Of a DNA stretch of 33,543 nucleotides, positions 1 through 9,389 are shown in pieces (the stretch's first letter is position 1; every line of letters begins with the position of its first letter). Below the pieces are notes generated by a model that had not been told where the DNA came from, did no database searches, and was given only the letters and a program-made list of their open reading frames with translations. Location of the stretch: the NCBI GenBank assembly GCA_964610205.1, contig CAZSVI010000028.1, forward strand, positions 1 to 33,543, given 5' to 3'. The DNA is from CAZSVI01 sp964610205 (GTDB taxonomy: Bacteria; Bacillota; Clostridia; DSM-8532). The position numbers and the translations under genes are program-made.

Positions 1-2
1 AT

Positions 3-836
3 GTATTGGAGGGTTATTTATTCATTTTGCCGTGGATGATAGGATTCCTCTGTTTTTTTATATTTCCTTTTTTTCAGTCGGTACGGCTTAGTTTTAGTAA
101 AATTACCAAAGTTACCGGATTTGAAATGGATTGGATAGGAATAAGCAACTATGCCAAGGCTTTTGTTTGGGATATCAGATTTGTCCCTCTACTGATAAAT
201 GCTATCACCGATACAGTTATCAATATGCCTTTAACCCTGGTATTTTCCCTTTTCATTGCTATGCTGGTTAACAGGGACATCAAATTCAGAGGGTTTTTCA
301 GGGGTGCATTTTTTCTGCCGGTTCTGCTTGGCGCTGGCTTTGTCCTGAAACAGCTCCTGGGCATGGGTATAGAAGAACAAGCAACGGAAGTTGCAAGAGG
401 AGTTGTAATGCCGGATGACGTTTTAATGTACCTTGGTTCAAATGCAGCGAAATTTGTAAATGGTTTTATGAATCGGATTACTATTGTATTCTGGATGTCA
501 GGAGTACAGATTATCATATTTTTGGCAGGGCTCCAGAGTATCCCGGGCTCGTTATATGAAGCATCAAAGTGTGATGGCGCGACAGTGTGGGAGAATTTTT
601 GGAAAATAACCCTTCCCATGATTTCCCCGGTTATTCTGCTGAACGCAATTTACACACTGGTGGATTCATTTACAGCATCAACAAATGATGTTATAGAGTA
701 CATTTTATATTTGAAAGCAGATGTTAAAAATTATGAATATTCAGCGGCTATAGGAATGATTTATTTTGTATTTGTATTCTTGTTGGTAGCTATAGTATAT
801 GGGGTATCTAAAAAGTCTGTATATAGCTCATCATAA
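3..836 (+). CDS. CUT1 sugar ABC transporter permease, UgpA/MalF type (5' partial)
   Basis: Inner-membrane permease of a carbohydrate ABC importer. The frame is open to the left edge with no ribosome site, and the first visible residues (EGYLFILPWMIGF) normally follow about 10-25 cytoplasmic residues in this family, so the true start lies before the window. Several hydrophobic spans are visible. The EAA loop that contacts the ATPase reads EASKCDGATVWENFWKITLP near the C-terminal third. The next gene, 59 bases downstream, is the second permease of the pair. The solute-binding protein is probably upstream, outside the window; no ATPase gene is nearby, which is usual for CUT1 systems sharing an MsmK-type ATPase. 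The substrate cannot be read from the permease; the neighbouring GH92 gene suggests a mannose-containing oligosaccharide (inference). Confidence 0.88.
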   Translation, partial: VLEGYLFILPWMIGFLCFFIFPFFQSVRLSFSKITKVTGFEMDWIGISNYAKAFVWDIRFVPLLINAITDTVINMPLTLVFSLFIAMLVNRDIKFRGFFRGAFFLPVLLGAGFVLKQLLGMGIEEQATEVARGVVMPDDVLMYLGSNAAKFVNGFMNRITIVFWMSGVQIIIFLAGLQSIPGSLYEASKCDGATVWENFWKITLPMISPVILLNAIYTLVDSFTASTNDVIEYILYLKADVKNYEYSAAIGMIYFVFVFLLVAIVYGVSKKSVYSSS

Positions 837-895
837 AAGTAATTTACTAGATTTGAATAAGTAGTGCATTAGAAATGCAGGAGGTACAAATAACT

Positions 896-1879
896 ATGGA
901 ACTAAATTTAAAATCTGTTGCAATAAAAAATAGAATTAAAAAGCTTGGGGAATCCAATCCGAGAGCTAAGTTTCTATTTACAAAACTGCAAAACTTAACT
1001 TTCTGGGGTAAAAGCTTATTCAGACTGGTATCATACTTGCTGCTTTTCGACCTGGCGTTTATATTCCTGTTTCCATTTCTTCACATGATTATTACATCAC
1101 TAAAATCACCAATTGATATAATGGACATTACAGTGAAGTGGATACCAAGATCTTTTCATATCAATAATTATATAAGAGCCGTATATAGTTTGGACTATTT
1201 TCCTGCTCTTATAAGAACAAGCTTCGTAACTATATCTGCAACAATAGGGCACATAATTTCCTGCTCTATGGTAGCATATGGATTTGCCAGGTATAAATTT
1301 CTTCTCCGGGATACATTATTCAACATGGTTCTATTAACCATAATTATACCCATACAAACAGTTATAATTTCATTGATTATCATCTATTCCAAAGCAGGGT
1401 GGCTAAACACTTATATGTGCCTTATAATTCCAACATTCTTTGGTTTCGGACTGCGCGGAGGATTATTTATATTTATATTCCGCCAGTTTTTCATAGGATT
1501 GCCCTGTGAGTTGGAAGAAGCTGCTCGTATAGATGGTTGCAATGCTTTCAGAACATACTGGACTATTGTATTACCTGTAGCAAGGAGTGCGCTGTTGACA
1601 TGCACAATATTATCAATTGTATGGCATTGGAATGATTACTTTGAACCGGCAATGTATATTACACGGCCGGCATTACAGCTTTTGCCATCAAAGCTGCCAG
1701 CCCTGTATTCTTTCCTTGAGAAATCAATAAAACAGGATTCCATGGTATCAGATATAATATCACTTGAAGGCACTGTAATGGCAGCTACTTTCCTGGTTAT
1801 CCTGCCAATATTGATTGTTTACCTTTTCCTGCAGAAGAAGTTCATGAAAAGCATAGAACGCAGCGGATTGGTTGGTTAG
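896..1879 (+). CDS. CUT1 sugar ABC transporter permease, UgpE/MalG type
   Basis: Second permease of the importer, about 327 residues. I start it at the ATG at 896 because a strong AGGAGGT lies at 879-885, ten bases upstream; the in-frame ATG at 875 precedes that site and has none of its own. After a charged cytoplasmic N-terminus there are about six hydrophobic spans. The EAA loop is EEAARIDGCNAFRTYWTIVLP, and the C-terminus (LFLQKKFMKSIERSGLVG) is typical of the MalG/UgpE family. It would pair with the permease just upstream. It lies in a same-strand run with the beta-helix lipoprotein downstream. Confidence 0.9.
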   Translation: MELNLKSVAIKNRIKKLGESNPRAKFLFTKLQNLTFWGKSLFRLVSYLLLFDLAFIFLFPFLHMIITSLKSPIDIMDITVKWIPRSFHINNYIRAVYSLDYFPALIRTSFVTISATIGHIISCSMVAYGFARYKFLLRDTLFNMVLLTIIIPIQTVIISLIIIYSKAGWLNTYMCLIIPTFFGFGLRGGLFIFIFRQFFIGLPCELEEAARIDGCNAFRTYWTIVLPVARSALLTCTILSIVWHWNDYFEPAMYITRPALQLLPSKLPALYSFLEKSIKQDSMVSDIISLEGTVMAATFLVILPILIVYLFLQKKFMKSIERSGLVG

Positions 1880-1996
1880 CTTGAAAGACTTTGTCCGGAA
1901 AACCATAGTCATGCCATGTGTCTTTTCTGGAGCAAAGGATTATTCAAAGAGAGAATGACGTGGAAGTTGGAATAAATATAGAAAGGATTTAAATTT

Positions 1997-4225
1997 ATGA
2001 AATGCAGAAGAATTTTATCAATTACAACCATTATGCTTATTTTAGGTTTATTCCCTGCCGGTTGTAGTTCACGTTCCTTTAACGGGACAGCAGATGCTGA
2101 TGATAATGAAACTGGTACCAATAAAAGTTTCGATGAAAATACAGGCATAATAAATGCAACAGATTATGGAGCAAAGAATTTTATAGAGCCCATAGAATGC
2201 CAGCTTGACGGTACAAATATAATAATAGCTAAAAATGATATCGGCAATTTAAGTATAGGTGATCATGTAAAGATTATCAATGGAGTGGAAGCCGGCAGGC
2301 CGGGCAAAGACTTAACAGCTAAAATTAAAGCTATAGACGGCAATACTATAAAGCTTGACAGAAAGTGTGGCAGCACAATAATCACTAAAGTTTATATAGA
2401 TAGTACTAAAGCTTTTAAAACTGCGTTCAACTATGCGAATGTTAAAAATTATGATGTGGTAATACCTGAAGGCAATTATTATGTAGATAGCGACATACCT
2501 ATTCAAACTAATGTAAAATGTAAAGGAAAGATATATACATCAAATAAAGGGGAGACCCCGTTATTCATTATATCACGTAAAGGAAATCCGGTAAAAATCA
2601 GCGGAAGCGATATTACAGGAAACATTGAAGCGGGTAACAGGAACATACCTGAACTGGAACAATACGCACTCTATGATGTAATATTCCATTCACAGGAACA
2701 TATTATGTGGAGAAATAACAATCCTGATGAATTCTATACAAAAAATGAAACTAACAGGATAAATAGTGATGGATCTCTTCTTGTTGAACTGGTAGAAAGT
2801 TATAATGACAAATCCTTGCTGACTATATGCTTATACAGGAAAGAAAATCCAATAAGGTTGGAAGGCCTTAATATAATGTGTATTGATGATGCGATTACAG
2901 ATGAAGGTAAAAGCATTATAGCAGTTAGAAGAAGCGATGTAACAATCGAAGGGCTTATCCTGGATAATGAAAACCTGAGCAAGAAAGATGGGCAGAGAAG
3001 TGGGATAGGTATATCAGATGCGGTTAATGTTGTGCTTAATGATTGCAAAATCAATGGATTTATGCTTGACGGATTAGGTTATGGCATAGTGGCAATTAAT
3101 ACGCTTGATGTAACCTTAAATAATACGGAAATCAGCAAAACTCGTCATGCAGTAACAGGCAGGCACGATAACTACACAACCGTTAATGGAGGGACTTATG
3201 AAGCTTATGGCGGAACCCTTGACAGCCACTGGGGGTACAATTATACGGTAAATAACGCTACTATATCCGGATACAGGGCATTTGCCTACGATGGCGATAG
3301 CTTCACAGTGAATAACTGTAATATAACAACATATTACCCCGTATTCATAAACAGAAGGATGGATTGCCCGACTATTAAACGTAATGTGGAAATTAAAAAT
3401 ACGACAATAACATACACAGGGACTTCCAGTTTTATTTTCTATAATGCCAAGTTAACGGATTTCAAGCATGATGCCGAAGAAATATACAACCCCAGCTTAA
3501 TAATAGAAAATGTGAATTTGGTATTGGAAAGCGACATACCTGCTGTGGAGATATATACAGTAAATAGCGATCTTAATGCTGAATATATCATGCAGAAATT
3601 GCCTGATAATATCCGGGTAAAAGACTTGTATATAACAGGTAAAGATAATGCTAAATTAAAGAATGCATGTTTTAAAATGATTGCCGCGACCAATATGTAT
3701 TATACAGGTAATCCTGAAGTATATCTGGAAAATATCAAAATTAACAAAGATATTGAATCAGGCAGCCTGAACTACGACGGTGAAATTGTTTATTCCTTCC
3801 ATCCTGGACATAGTGAAGCTCAAGTACCGGATACGCATTATAAGATGGAAGTAAAAGACTGTGGAACATTATCCATCAGAATTATACCTACAATATTAGG
3901 AGATATGCTTATAGAAAATTGCAATATAATAGAATATAAGCATGAAGGAGACTTAATTAATGAATGGCCGGATAACCCTGTATGGTGGTATAAGGGAACA
4001 GGTAAAACAATCTTCAGGAATGTAAAATTTGACAGAACCGGTCTGCCGGCCTCTTCAATATCAATTATGAATGATGCTGAATTTGAAAACTGTGAATTTA
4101 CAAACTATGGAACCATTGATTATATGCATTTCGGAGAGCAGCTGCCTAAAGTAAAAATACTTAAGATGCAGGACTGTATCTTTAATAAAGGCGGTATTAC
4201 AGGCGGCAGCTTCGATCATAAATAA
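1997..4225 (+). CDS. Secreted lipoprotein with right-handed beta-helix repeats
   Basis: A 742-residue protein starting at an ATG ten bases after GAAAGGA (1981-1987). The N-terminus is a lipoprotein signal peptide: charged MKCRR, a hydrophobic core, and lipobox PAGC with the acylated cysteine at residue 23. A loosely repetitive Asn/Thr/Ile-rich region, roughly residues 310-480, has strand-turn repeats such as VTIEGLILDN, VVLNDCKING and VTLNNTEISK, characteristic of pectate-lyase-like parallel beta-helices; further irregular repeats reach the C-terminus. Beta-helix folds are common in polysaccharide lyases, GH28-type hydrolases and carbohydrate-binding proteins, but I see no family-specific catalytic motif, so lyase, hydrolase or binding protein are all open. 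It lies between the ABC permeases and the AraC regulator, consistent with surface handling of a glycan. Confidence 0.8.
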   Translation: MKCRRILSITTIMLILGLFPAGCSSRSFNGTADADDNETGTNKSFDENTGIINATDYGAKNFIEPIECQLDGTNIIIAKNDIGNLSIGDHVKIINGVEAGRPGKDLTAKIKAIDGNTIKLDRKCGSTIITKVYIDSTKAFKTAFNYANVKNYDVVIPEGNYYVDSDIPIQTNVKCKGKIYTSNKGETPLFIISRKGNPVKISGSDITGNIEAGNRNIPELEQYALYDVIFHSQEHIMWRNNNPDEFYTKNETNRINSDGSLLVELVESYNDKSLLTICLYRKENPIRLEGLNIMCIDDAITDEGKSIIAVRRSDVTIEGLILDNENLSKKDGQRSGIGISDAVNVVLNDCKINGFMLDGLGYGIVAINTLDVTLNNTEISKTRHAVTGRHDNYTTVNGGTYEAYGGTLDSHWGYNYTVNNATISGYRAFAYDGDSFTVNNCNITTYYPVFINRRMDCPTIKRNVEIKNTTITYTGTSSFIFYNAKLTDFKHDAEEIYNPSLIIENVNLVLESDIPAVEIYTVNSDLNAEYIMQKLPDNIRVKDLYITGKDNAKLKNACFKMIAATNMYYTGNPEVYLENIKINKDIESGSLNYDGEIVYSFHPGHSEAQVPDTHYKMEVKDCGTLSIRIIPTILGDMLIENCNIIEYKHEGDLINEWPDNPVWWYKGTGKTIFRNVKFDRTGLPASSISIMNDAEFENCEFTNYGTIDYMHFGEQLPKVKILKMQDCIFNKGGITGGSFDHK

Positions 4226-4320
4226 TGATTTTTCCTCTTATAACGATTTGGGAGTATGAGGAAGAATATCCTACCGTAATATATTATTATATGATATGAT
4301 CATTATAATTGAGTGAAATT
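4222..4320. repeat. Dispersed intergenic repeat, copy 1
   Basis: Begins at the stop codon of the beta-helix gene. The first block, 4222-4255 (ATAATGATTTTTCCTCTTAT then AACGATTTGGGAGTA), recurs at 12471-12505 with one inserted T and one G-to-A change. A second, weaker block at 4288-4320 (TATATGATAT, then GAGTGAAATT) matches 12536-12570 at nearly the same spacing. No coding capacity. It lies 125-225 bases before the AraC-type regulator, so a shared promoter, operator or leader is possible. Confidence 0.7.
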
Positions 4321-4444
4321 CTACAAGGAGAAGCTCCGGAGAAATCCGGCGGATGGTAATGTCCAGCCCGGGCAGATGGGAAGAGAAGAGAGTTTTTGTT
4401 AGAACTGAGGATGTACGTTGCAACATATAAGGAAGGTGTTCTGT

Positions 4445-6811
4445 ATGAGTCGGCGAAAAATCCATTTTCCTGCTTTTTTAACTTCGCTACTTGTTTATTT
4501 TATCATAATAATATTTATATGCACGCTTATTATGGGGGTTTTATCTTACCGGGTGATAGGATCCTTTATAACCAAACGTACAATATCTTCAAACAACACA
4601 CTCTTGAATCAGTATAGAGACAGCATTGATTCAATTTTGGTGGAAACGATAATTGATATTTCCTCAGAAATTGTGTATGATGTTAATACCAATTATTACC
4701 TGAAGAGTTACTTCAATAATCCACTTGAAGGCCGCCTTGCAGATATCTATAATATCAGCATGTATCTTGGCGGCAAGAGTGTATCAAATCCCCTGATACA
4801 TTCCCTCACAATATATTATGGCAAAAATAATTTGCTTGTATCCACTGACTATATACGGCATACATTATATAAAGAACTGCATGATCAGAAAGAAATAATT
4901 CATTACCGCGGTATTATACAAAAGGTAGCCGATGAAAGACCGGAGGGGTTGGCTCTGGTACTTGACAATGAACAAAATATAAATTTAAATGAGTATAAAT
5001 TATGGACGGGAAGAACAACGGATGACACTGTCGTACATGCCGTTAGATTAATTTATGGACGGGACAGGAGCGTTAATGGCGCCGTTATTGCAACAATAGG
5101 CGGTAACGTGCTAAAAGATGTCCTGAATAGATTTGTACCGGAAGATCTGGGCAGTATATTTATTATTGGCAATGAGAATCTTATCATATCGCACACAGAC
5201 AGTCGGTATATAGGACGTAATGTATCAGAACTGGAATATGGCGGCATGCTGTCGGAAATATATGACAAATCAAGCTATTTTATCGCAGATGTAGAAAGCG
5301 TTCCTGCGGTAATATCCTGCCAGAAATCCGAATGCAGCGACTGGATCTATGTTTCGGTAGCTCCCATGGAAGCGATATCGTCTATGGCAAATCATATACT
5401 AAAAATTGTTGCTTTTATTGCTTTATTATCCATATTGATAGGATTGCTCATTTCAATACCTGCAGCAAGAAAAATTGCGAAACCAATACAGGCGATTGCC
5501 AGCTACTGCATGAAAAGCCCATATATAATTGAAATTGAAGGGAAAAATGGGAGAAATGAATGTACTTTAATCAGTAACACGATAAATAAACTGGAAAATA
5601 TCATGGAAGAGAAAGAGAAAGAACTCAAAGAAATGCTGCCCATGTTGAAAATGAACTTTCTTAGCGCTCTACTCTCAAGTGCCCCTCCAAAGCTGGCGGA
5701 AATAGAGGCAAGGATGAAAATGCTTAATATTGATTTCCCAAATAAATATTTCTGTGCTGCCGCTATAAAGCTTGAAAGGCTGCAAAACTCTGAAAAGGTG
5801 GTTATGTACGAATATGAAAAACTCAATATACTTTTGCAGCTTGAAAGTATTTTCACAACAGCTTCCTCCACATGTATTTTTTATGAAAAGGACAATATCA
5901 TAACTGTCCTGTTTAACTTTGATTTTACGGAAGAGTATTTATACCAGCTAGGAATGCGGTTTCTTAATAATACAGTGAATCAAGATTGTGAAAACATATC
6001 CATTTCAAAATATCTGTCTTTTGGAAAAACTGATATGAATATTCAAAATATGGGTCATTCTTTTAAATTAGCATTAAGCGGACTCAATTATTGTTATATT
6101 TTTCCCGACAGAAATCTTTTCACTTACGATGATATCAATAACTGGGAAAAGAAATCTTCCTTTATGAATATATTGCATATCAACAGTTTTTTAAATTCAT
6201 TAAAAAGCCTGCGCCGCGAAAACAGTATTCTCAATCTGAGAGAAATTATCTGCTGCCTGAGAAATGAAAATCTAAGCTTCGAACATATACAAGCCACCTT
6301 AATTACTTGTGTTTCTATTGTTGAAGATTTTATATCCTCCCAGACCAGTGAAGACATAGATCTGGAACAAGGCTATAAAAATACGAATAATATTTATGAA
6401 TTCGAAGCATGGCTAAAAGAAGTAATTTATAATATATTTAATACATTGGGGGAAAAAGCCTCGAACGGCATGAGCGACCTTATTCAAAGAGCCCTGGCAT
6501 TTATCGTGCAGAACATTAAAAACGACCAGCTTTCCTTAAGCTATGTTGCTGAGAAATTAGGTGTCAGCCATAAGTACCTCAGTAAAGCTTTCAAAAATGA
6601 AACAGGTGTGAAATTTATTGATTATATAACAAACCTGAAGTTAAATCATTGCAGCAACTTGTTAATTAATACCGACTTGAAAGTGGAAGAAATATCAGAT
6701 ATTATTGGATATTCCACTCCCCAGTATTTTATTAGCAGGTTTAAGATGACCTTTGGATGTACACCAAATAAATACAGACAAAAGTATGCGAAGAATTGCA
6801 GTGCAAAATAG
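4445..6811 (+). CDS. Membrane-anchored AraC-family transcriptional regulator
   Basis: A one-component regulator of about 788 residues. The ATG at 4445 follows AAGGAAGGTG (4429-4438) by six bases; the upstream TTG at 4418 has no such site. Order of parts: transmembrane span about residues 8-35; an extracytoplasmic region to about 318 that resembles a Cache-type ligand sensor; second span about 319-339; a HAMP-like/coiled stretch containing MEEKEKELKE; a cytoplasmic middle region; and an AraC-type double helix-turn-helix from about 678 to the end (LSLSYVAEKLGVSHKYLSKAF and VEEISDIIGYSTPQYFISRF). Proteins of this layout sense extracellular carbohydrate and directly activate adjacent transport and hydrolase genes, here probably the permeases before it and the GH92 gene after it. 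Confidence 0.88.
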   Translation: MSRRKIHFPAFLTSLLVYFIIIIFICTLIMGVLSYRVIGSFITKRTISSNNTLLNQYRDSIDSILVETIIDISSEIVYDVNTNYYLKSYFNNPLEGRLADIYNISMYLGGKSVSNPLIHSLTIYYGKNNLLVSTDYIRHTLYKELHDQKEIIHYRGIIQKVADERPEGLALVLDNEQNINLNEYKLWTGRTTDDTVVHAVRLIYGRDRSVNGAVIATIGGNVLKDVLNRFVPEDLGSIFIIGNENLIISHTDSRYIGRNVSELEYGGMLSEIYDKSSYFIADVESVPAVISCQKSECSDWIYVSVAPMEAISSMANHILKIVAFIALLSILIGLLISIPAARKIAKPIQAIASYCMKSPYIIEIEGKNGRNECTLISNTINKLENIMEEKEKELKEMLPMLKMNFLSALLSSAPPKLAEIEARMKMLNIDFPNKYFCAAAIKLERLQNSEKVVMYEYEKLNILLQLESIFTTASSTCIFYEKDNIITVLFNFDFTEEYLYQLGMRFLNNTVNQDCENISISKYLSFGKTDMNIQNMGHSFKLALSGLNYCYIFPDRNLFTYDDINNWEKKSSFMNILHINSFLNSLKSLRRENSILNLREIICCLRNENLSFEHIQATLITCVSIVEDFISSQTSEDIDLEQGYKNTNNIYEFEAWLKEVIYNIFNTLGEKASNGMSDLIQRALAFIVQNIKNDQLSLSYVAEKLGVSHKYLSKAFKNETGVKFIDYITNLKLNHCSNLLINTDLKVEEISDIIGYSTPQYFISRFKMTFGCTPNKYRQKYAKNCSAK

Positions 6812-7028
6812 GGCTTCCATAACGAGCATAAAATCCGCGTAAATACTAAATTTAAGAACTATTTTGTAGTGTATTAATTCATGTGGAGAAGAAAATTCTT
6901 AAAAGTATGCACGTGGGAGTAATGAAAATATACAAAAGTAATGAAAAACAGATATAAAACGGCTCATTATGTTCATACAGGTCAGTTGTCTCAAGACTAA
7001 ATGAAAACATTGAAAGTGAGGAGAATCT

Positions 7029-9251
7029 ATGATTGATTATGCGAAATATGCCGACCCTTGCCTTGGCAATGGTGAAATAAATTTGCCAAAACCGGAGGGG
7101 ATTGCCGCGGCATGGTTTTTCCTGAAGGCACAGACAGGAAATACGCATCCCGGAGCTTGCTTCCCGTTTGGTATGGTGTCCGTATGCCCGTATTCGGGTG
7201 CTTATGTTACCGGATACGGCCTTAATAAACCCAGTTGTGATGGAAAGGTAAAAAAGTTGTATGACAAATATTATGCATCCGGTTTTGCACATTTCCAGCA
7301 CAGTGGGACAGGTATGATAAAGAAATACTACAACTATTTCAAGGTGATGCCCCTTACAGGGGGTATTGATGAGCGTCACCGGCTGTGGGAGCTTGAAAAC
7401 GAACAGGCACAGCCCGGATATTATTATGTAGGTTTGCAGGGAGGCAGAATCGGAGCTGAGCTTACTGTAGCCGAAAAAATGGCTTTTCACAGATATACTT
7501 TCAGAAATTCAGGCAGGAGAAATCTCCTGATAGAATTCTCTTCTGGAGGGCTTTCTTTTGAAGGAATGAAAACTTACCCGGAAAAGGCGGAAGTGAGGGT
7601 TGTGAATGCAAACGCAGTGGCCGGCTTTGCAAAAATGCTCGGGGTCTGCATATATGTGTATATGGAGCTTGAGGGGAGAAGCTTGGGCTGCAGCCTGTGG
7701 CATGGAGAGAACCTCATATACGGCGGTGGCTTTGAAATGGAATACAAGGAAGATTCAAGATTCAAGCATTTTGGAGCTATTTTTGAACTCCCTGAGGGGA
7801 TGGGAGAAAAAGTGGCATATGGCTTGAGAATCGGTTTTTCCTTAATAAGTGTGAGGCAGGCAAAAGAAAACATGGAGACTGTATCGGGGAAATCCTTTGA
7901 TGATGTTTTTTCAGAGGCTTATGGCAAATGGAACGAGTATTTAAATTCGATATCGGTCGAGGGCGGAACAAGGAAGCAGAAAACAGTATTTTACTCAGCC
8001 CTTTACCACAGCCTGATAAAGCCCTGTGATTTTTCCGGGGAAAGTCCTTTCTGGCCGCAAAAAGAATACTATGTAGACATTGCAACCATGTGGGACCAGT
8101 ACAAAACACAGCTTCCGCTTGTCCTTACCTTATTCCCCGAACGAGGAAGGGATATAGTCAATTCAATGTTGGCGGCAGCCGAATATGCAGGCGAATTTCC
8201 GAGTGACATTACGTTAAGCGATCACTTTTCCGAGTTTATAAACCAGGCCAGAGCACTATGCCATTATACCATAGCGGATGCATTCTACAGGAAGGTGGAA
8301 GGTATTGACTGGAACAGGGCGAAAAATTTGATGATCAGGGAAATAAATCTTAAAAGAAACAGGGACTTTGTTGAAAAGGGTTTTCTCCAAAAGTTCACAC
8401 ATACGCTTGACCTTGCCGGAGCATGCTTTTGTACCGCTCAAATAGCTGATTATTTGAGAGATTATGATACATACCGTAAAATGATGAAGTTGTCAGAGAA
8501 CTGGAAGAACGTATACGGAGAAGACGGCATACTCGGTGAGGCAGACTATTATGAAGGCGGAGCGTGGAACTATTCATTCAGGCCGCTCCACAACATGAGA
8601 GAACGCATTGGGTTGAGCAAAGGGAGGTTTATAGAGCAATTGGACAGATTCTTTGGATATGGGGCTCCGCCTGTCAGGCAGCCTGGTGACACTGAAGACC
8701 CGGAATACAAGGATCACATGCAGAGGGGATATTTGCTCAACAGGTTCGAGGGCTTTAACAACCAGTCTGACATGGAAACGCCATATGCATACATATACGG
8801 TGGCAGACATGACAGAACTGCCGAAGTGGTGCGTGCCGGCCTCAAGTATATGTTTACCACCGGCAGGGGAGGACTTCCCGGGAATGATGATTCGGGAGGT
8901 TTGTCATCCTGCTGCCTCTGCAATATGATTGGACTTTTTCCTGTGGCGGGCCAGCCATACTATCTGATCGGCAGCCCTGTTTTTGACAAGATCGAACTGA
9001 ATACCGGCGTCAATACATTCATTGTAAAAACAGAAAACAATTCGGACAAAAACATATACATCAGGTCTGCCGTTCTGAACGGCAAGGATATAAACAGGGC
9101 GTATATAACGGTTGGCGAACTTATGGCAGGCGGGGAACTCGTGCTCAGCATGAGTGAAAGACCTGCGGAGTGGGCTTCGGAGCAGCTGCCTCCAAGCTAT
9201 GGTACATATAACCAAAGAAAGGACAGTTGTTATAAGGATTCTTTATCTTGA
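7029..9251 (+). CDS. Glycoside hydrolase family 92 (alpha-mannosidase-like)
   Basis: A 740-residue protein starting at ATG 7029 after GTGAGGAG. Family signatures run the whole length: TGNTHPGACFPFGMV (from residue 36), the HFQHSGTG region, MWDQYKTQLPLVLTLFPER, YYEGGAWNYSFRPLHN with E509 at the position of the GH92 general acid, and GLPGNDDSGG with G618-N-D-D621, the conserved metal/base motif, followed by the family ending YYLIGSPVFDKIEL. GH92 enzymes are calcium-dependent exo-alpha-mannosidases of eukaryotic-type glycans. There is no signal peptide, so it probably acts in the cytoplasm on imported oligosaccharides. Its 3' end overlaps the start of a decayed sulfatase frame. Linkage specificity cannot be assigned. 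Confidence 0.9.
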   Translation: MIDYAKYADPCLGNGEINLPKPEGIAAAWFFLKAQTGNTHPGACFPFGMVSVCPYSGAYVTGYGLNKPSCDGKVKKLYDKYYASGFAHFQHSGTGMIKKYYNYFKVMPLTGGIDERHRLWELENEQAQPGYYYVGLQGGRIGAELTVAEKMAFHRYTFRNSGRRNLLIEFSSGGLSFEGMKTYPEKAEVRVVNANAVAGFAKMLGVCIYVYMELEGRSLGCSLWHGENLIYGGGFEMEYKEDSRFKHFGAIFELPEGMGEKVAYGLRIGFSLISVRQAKENMETVSGKSFDDVFSEAYGKWNEYLNSISVEGGTRKQKTVFYSALYHSLIKPCDFSGESPFWPQKEYYVDIATMWDQYKTQLPLVLTLFPERGRDIVNSMLAAAEYAGEFPSDITLSDHFSEFINQARALCHYTIADAFYRKVEGIDWNRAKNLMIREINLKRNRDFVEKGFLQKFTHTLDLAGACFCTAQIADYLRDYDTYRKMMKLSENWKNVYGEDGILGEADYYEGGAWNYSFRPLHNMRERIGLSKGRFIEQLDRFFGYGAPPVRQPGDTEDPEYKDHMQRGYLLNRFEGFNNQSDMETPYAYIYGGRHDRTAEVVRAGLKYMFTTGRGGLPGNDDSGGLSSCCLCNMIGLFPVAGQPYYLIGSPVFDKIELNTGVNTFIVKTENNSDKNIYIRSAVLNGKDINRAYITVGELMAGGELVLSMSERPAEWASEQLPPSYGTYNQRKDSCYKDSLS

Positions 9252-9378
9252 TTTGGATACACTGCATTCCGACCATCCTGGATGTTACGGTCGCATTCAT
9301 AATATAGACAGAATAGCAAAACCGGAAGTGAGATTTGATAATTACTATTATTCCTTATACAACGGGTTTATAAAATAA
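9199..9378 (+). pseudogene. Sulfatase gene remnant (N-terminal fragment)
   Basis: From about 9226 this frame reads VIRILYLDLDTLHSDHPGCYG, then NIDRIAKPEVRFDNYYYS, and stops at 9376-9378. This matches the conserved N-terminus of type I sulfatases (LDLDTLRPDHLGCYG, PNIDRIA, VRFDNYY), including the aspartate pair that binds calcium. It ends before the C/S-X-P-S-R site that matures to formylglycine, so it cannot be active. Small gaps relative to the family occur between CYG and NID and between IA and VRF. The start is uncertain (ATG 9199 is one option) and it overlaps the last 53 bases of the GH92 gene, as in a translationally coupled pair. The tryptophanase 3' end follows 11 bases later on the other strand. 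Confidence 0.72.
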
Positions 9379-9389
9379 TAGTAATATAT

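Noticed and set aside
149..619. 156-residue antisense ORF within the first permease
   Set aside because: Shadow frame; the + strand has clear permease motifs across the same span.
4324..4392. GC-rich patch with CCGG repeats before the AraC gene as a terminator or RNA
   Set aside because: Pairings are short (four bases) and mutually exclusive, with no U-tract; not called.
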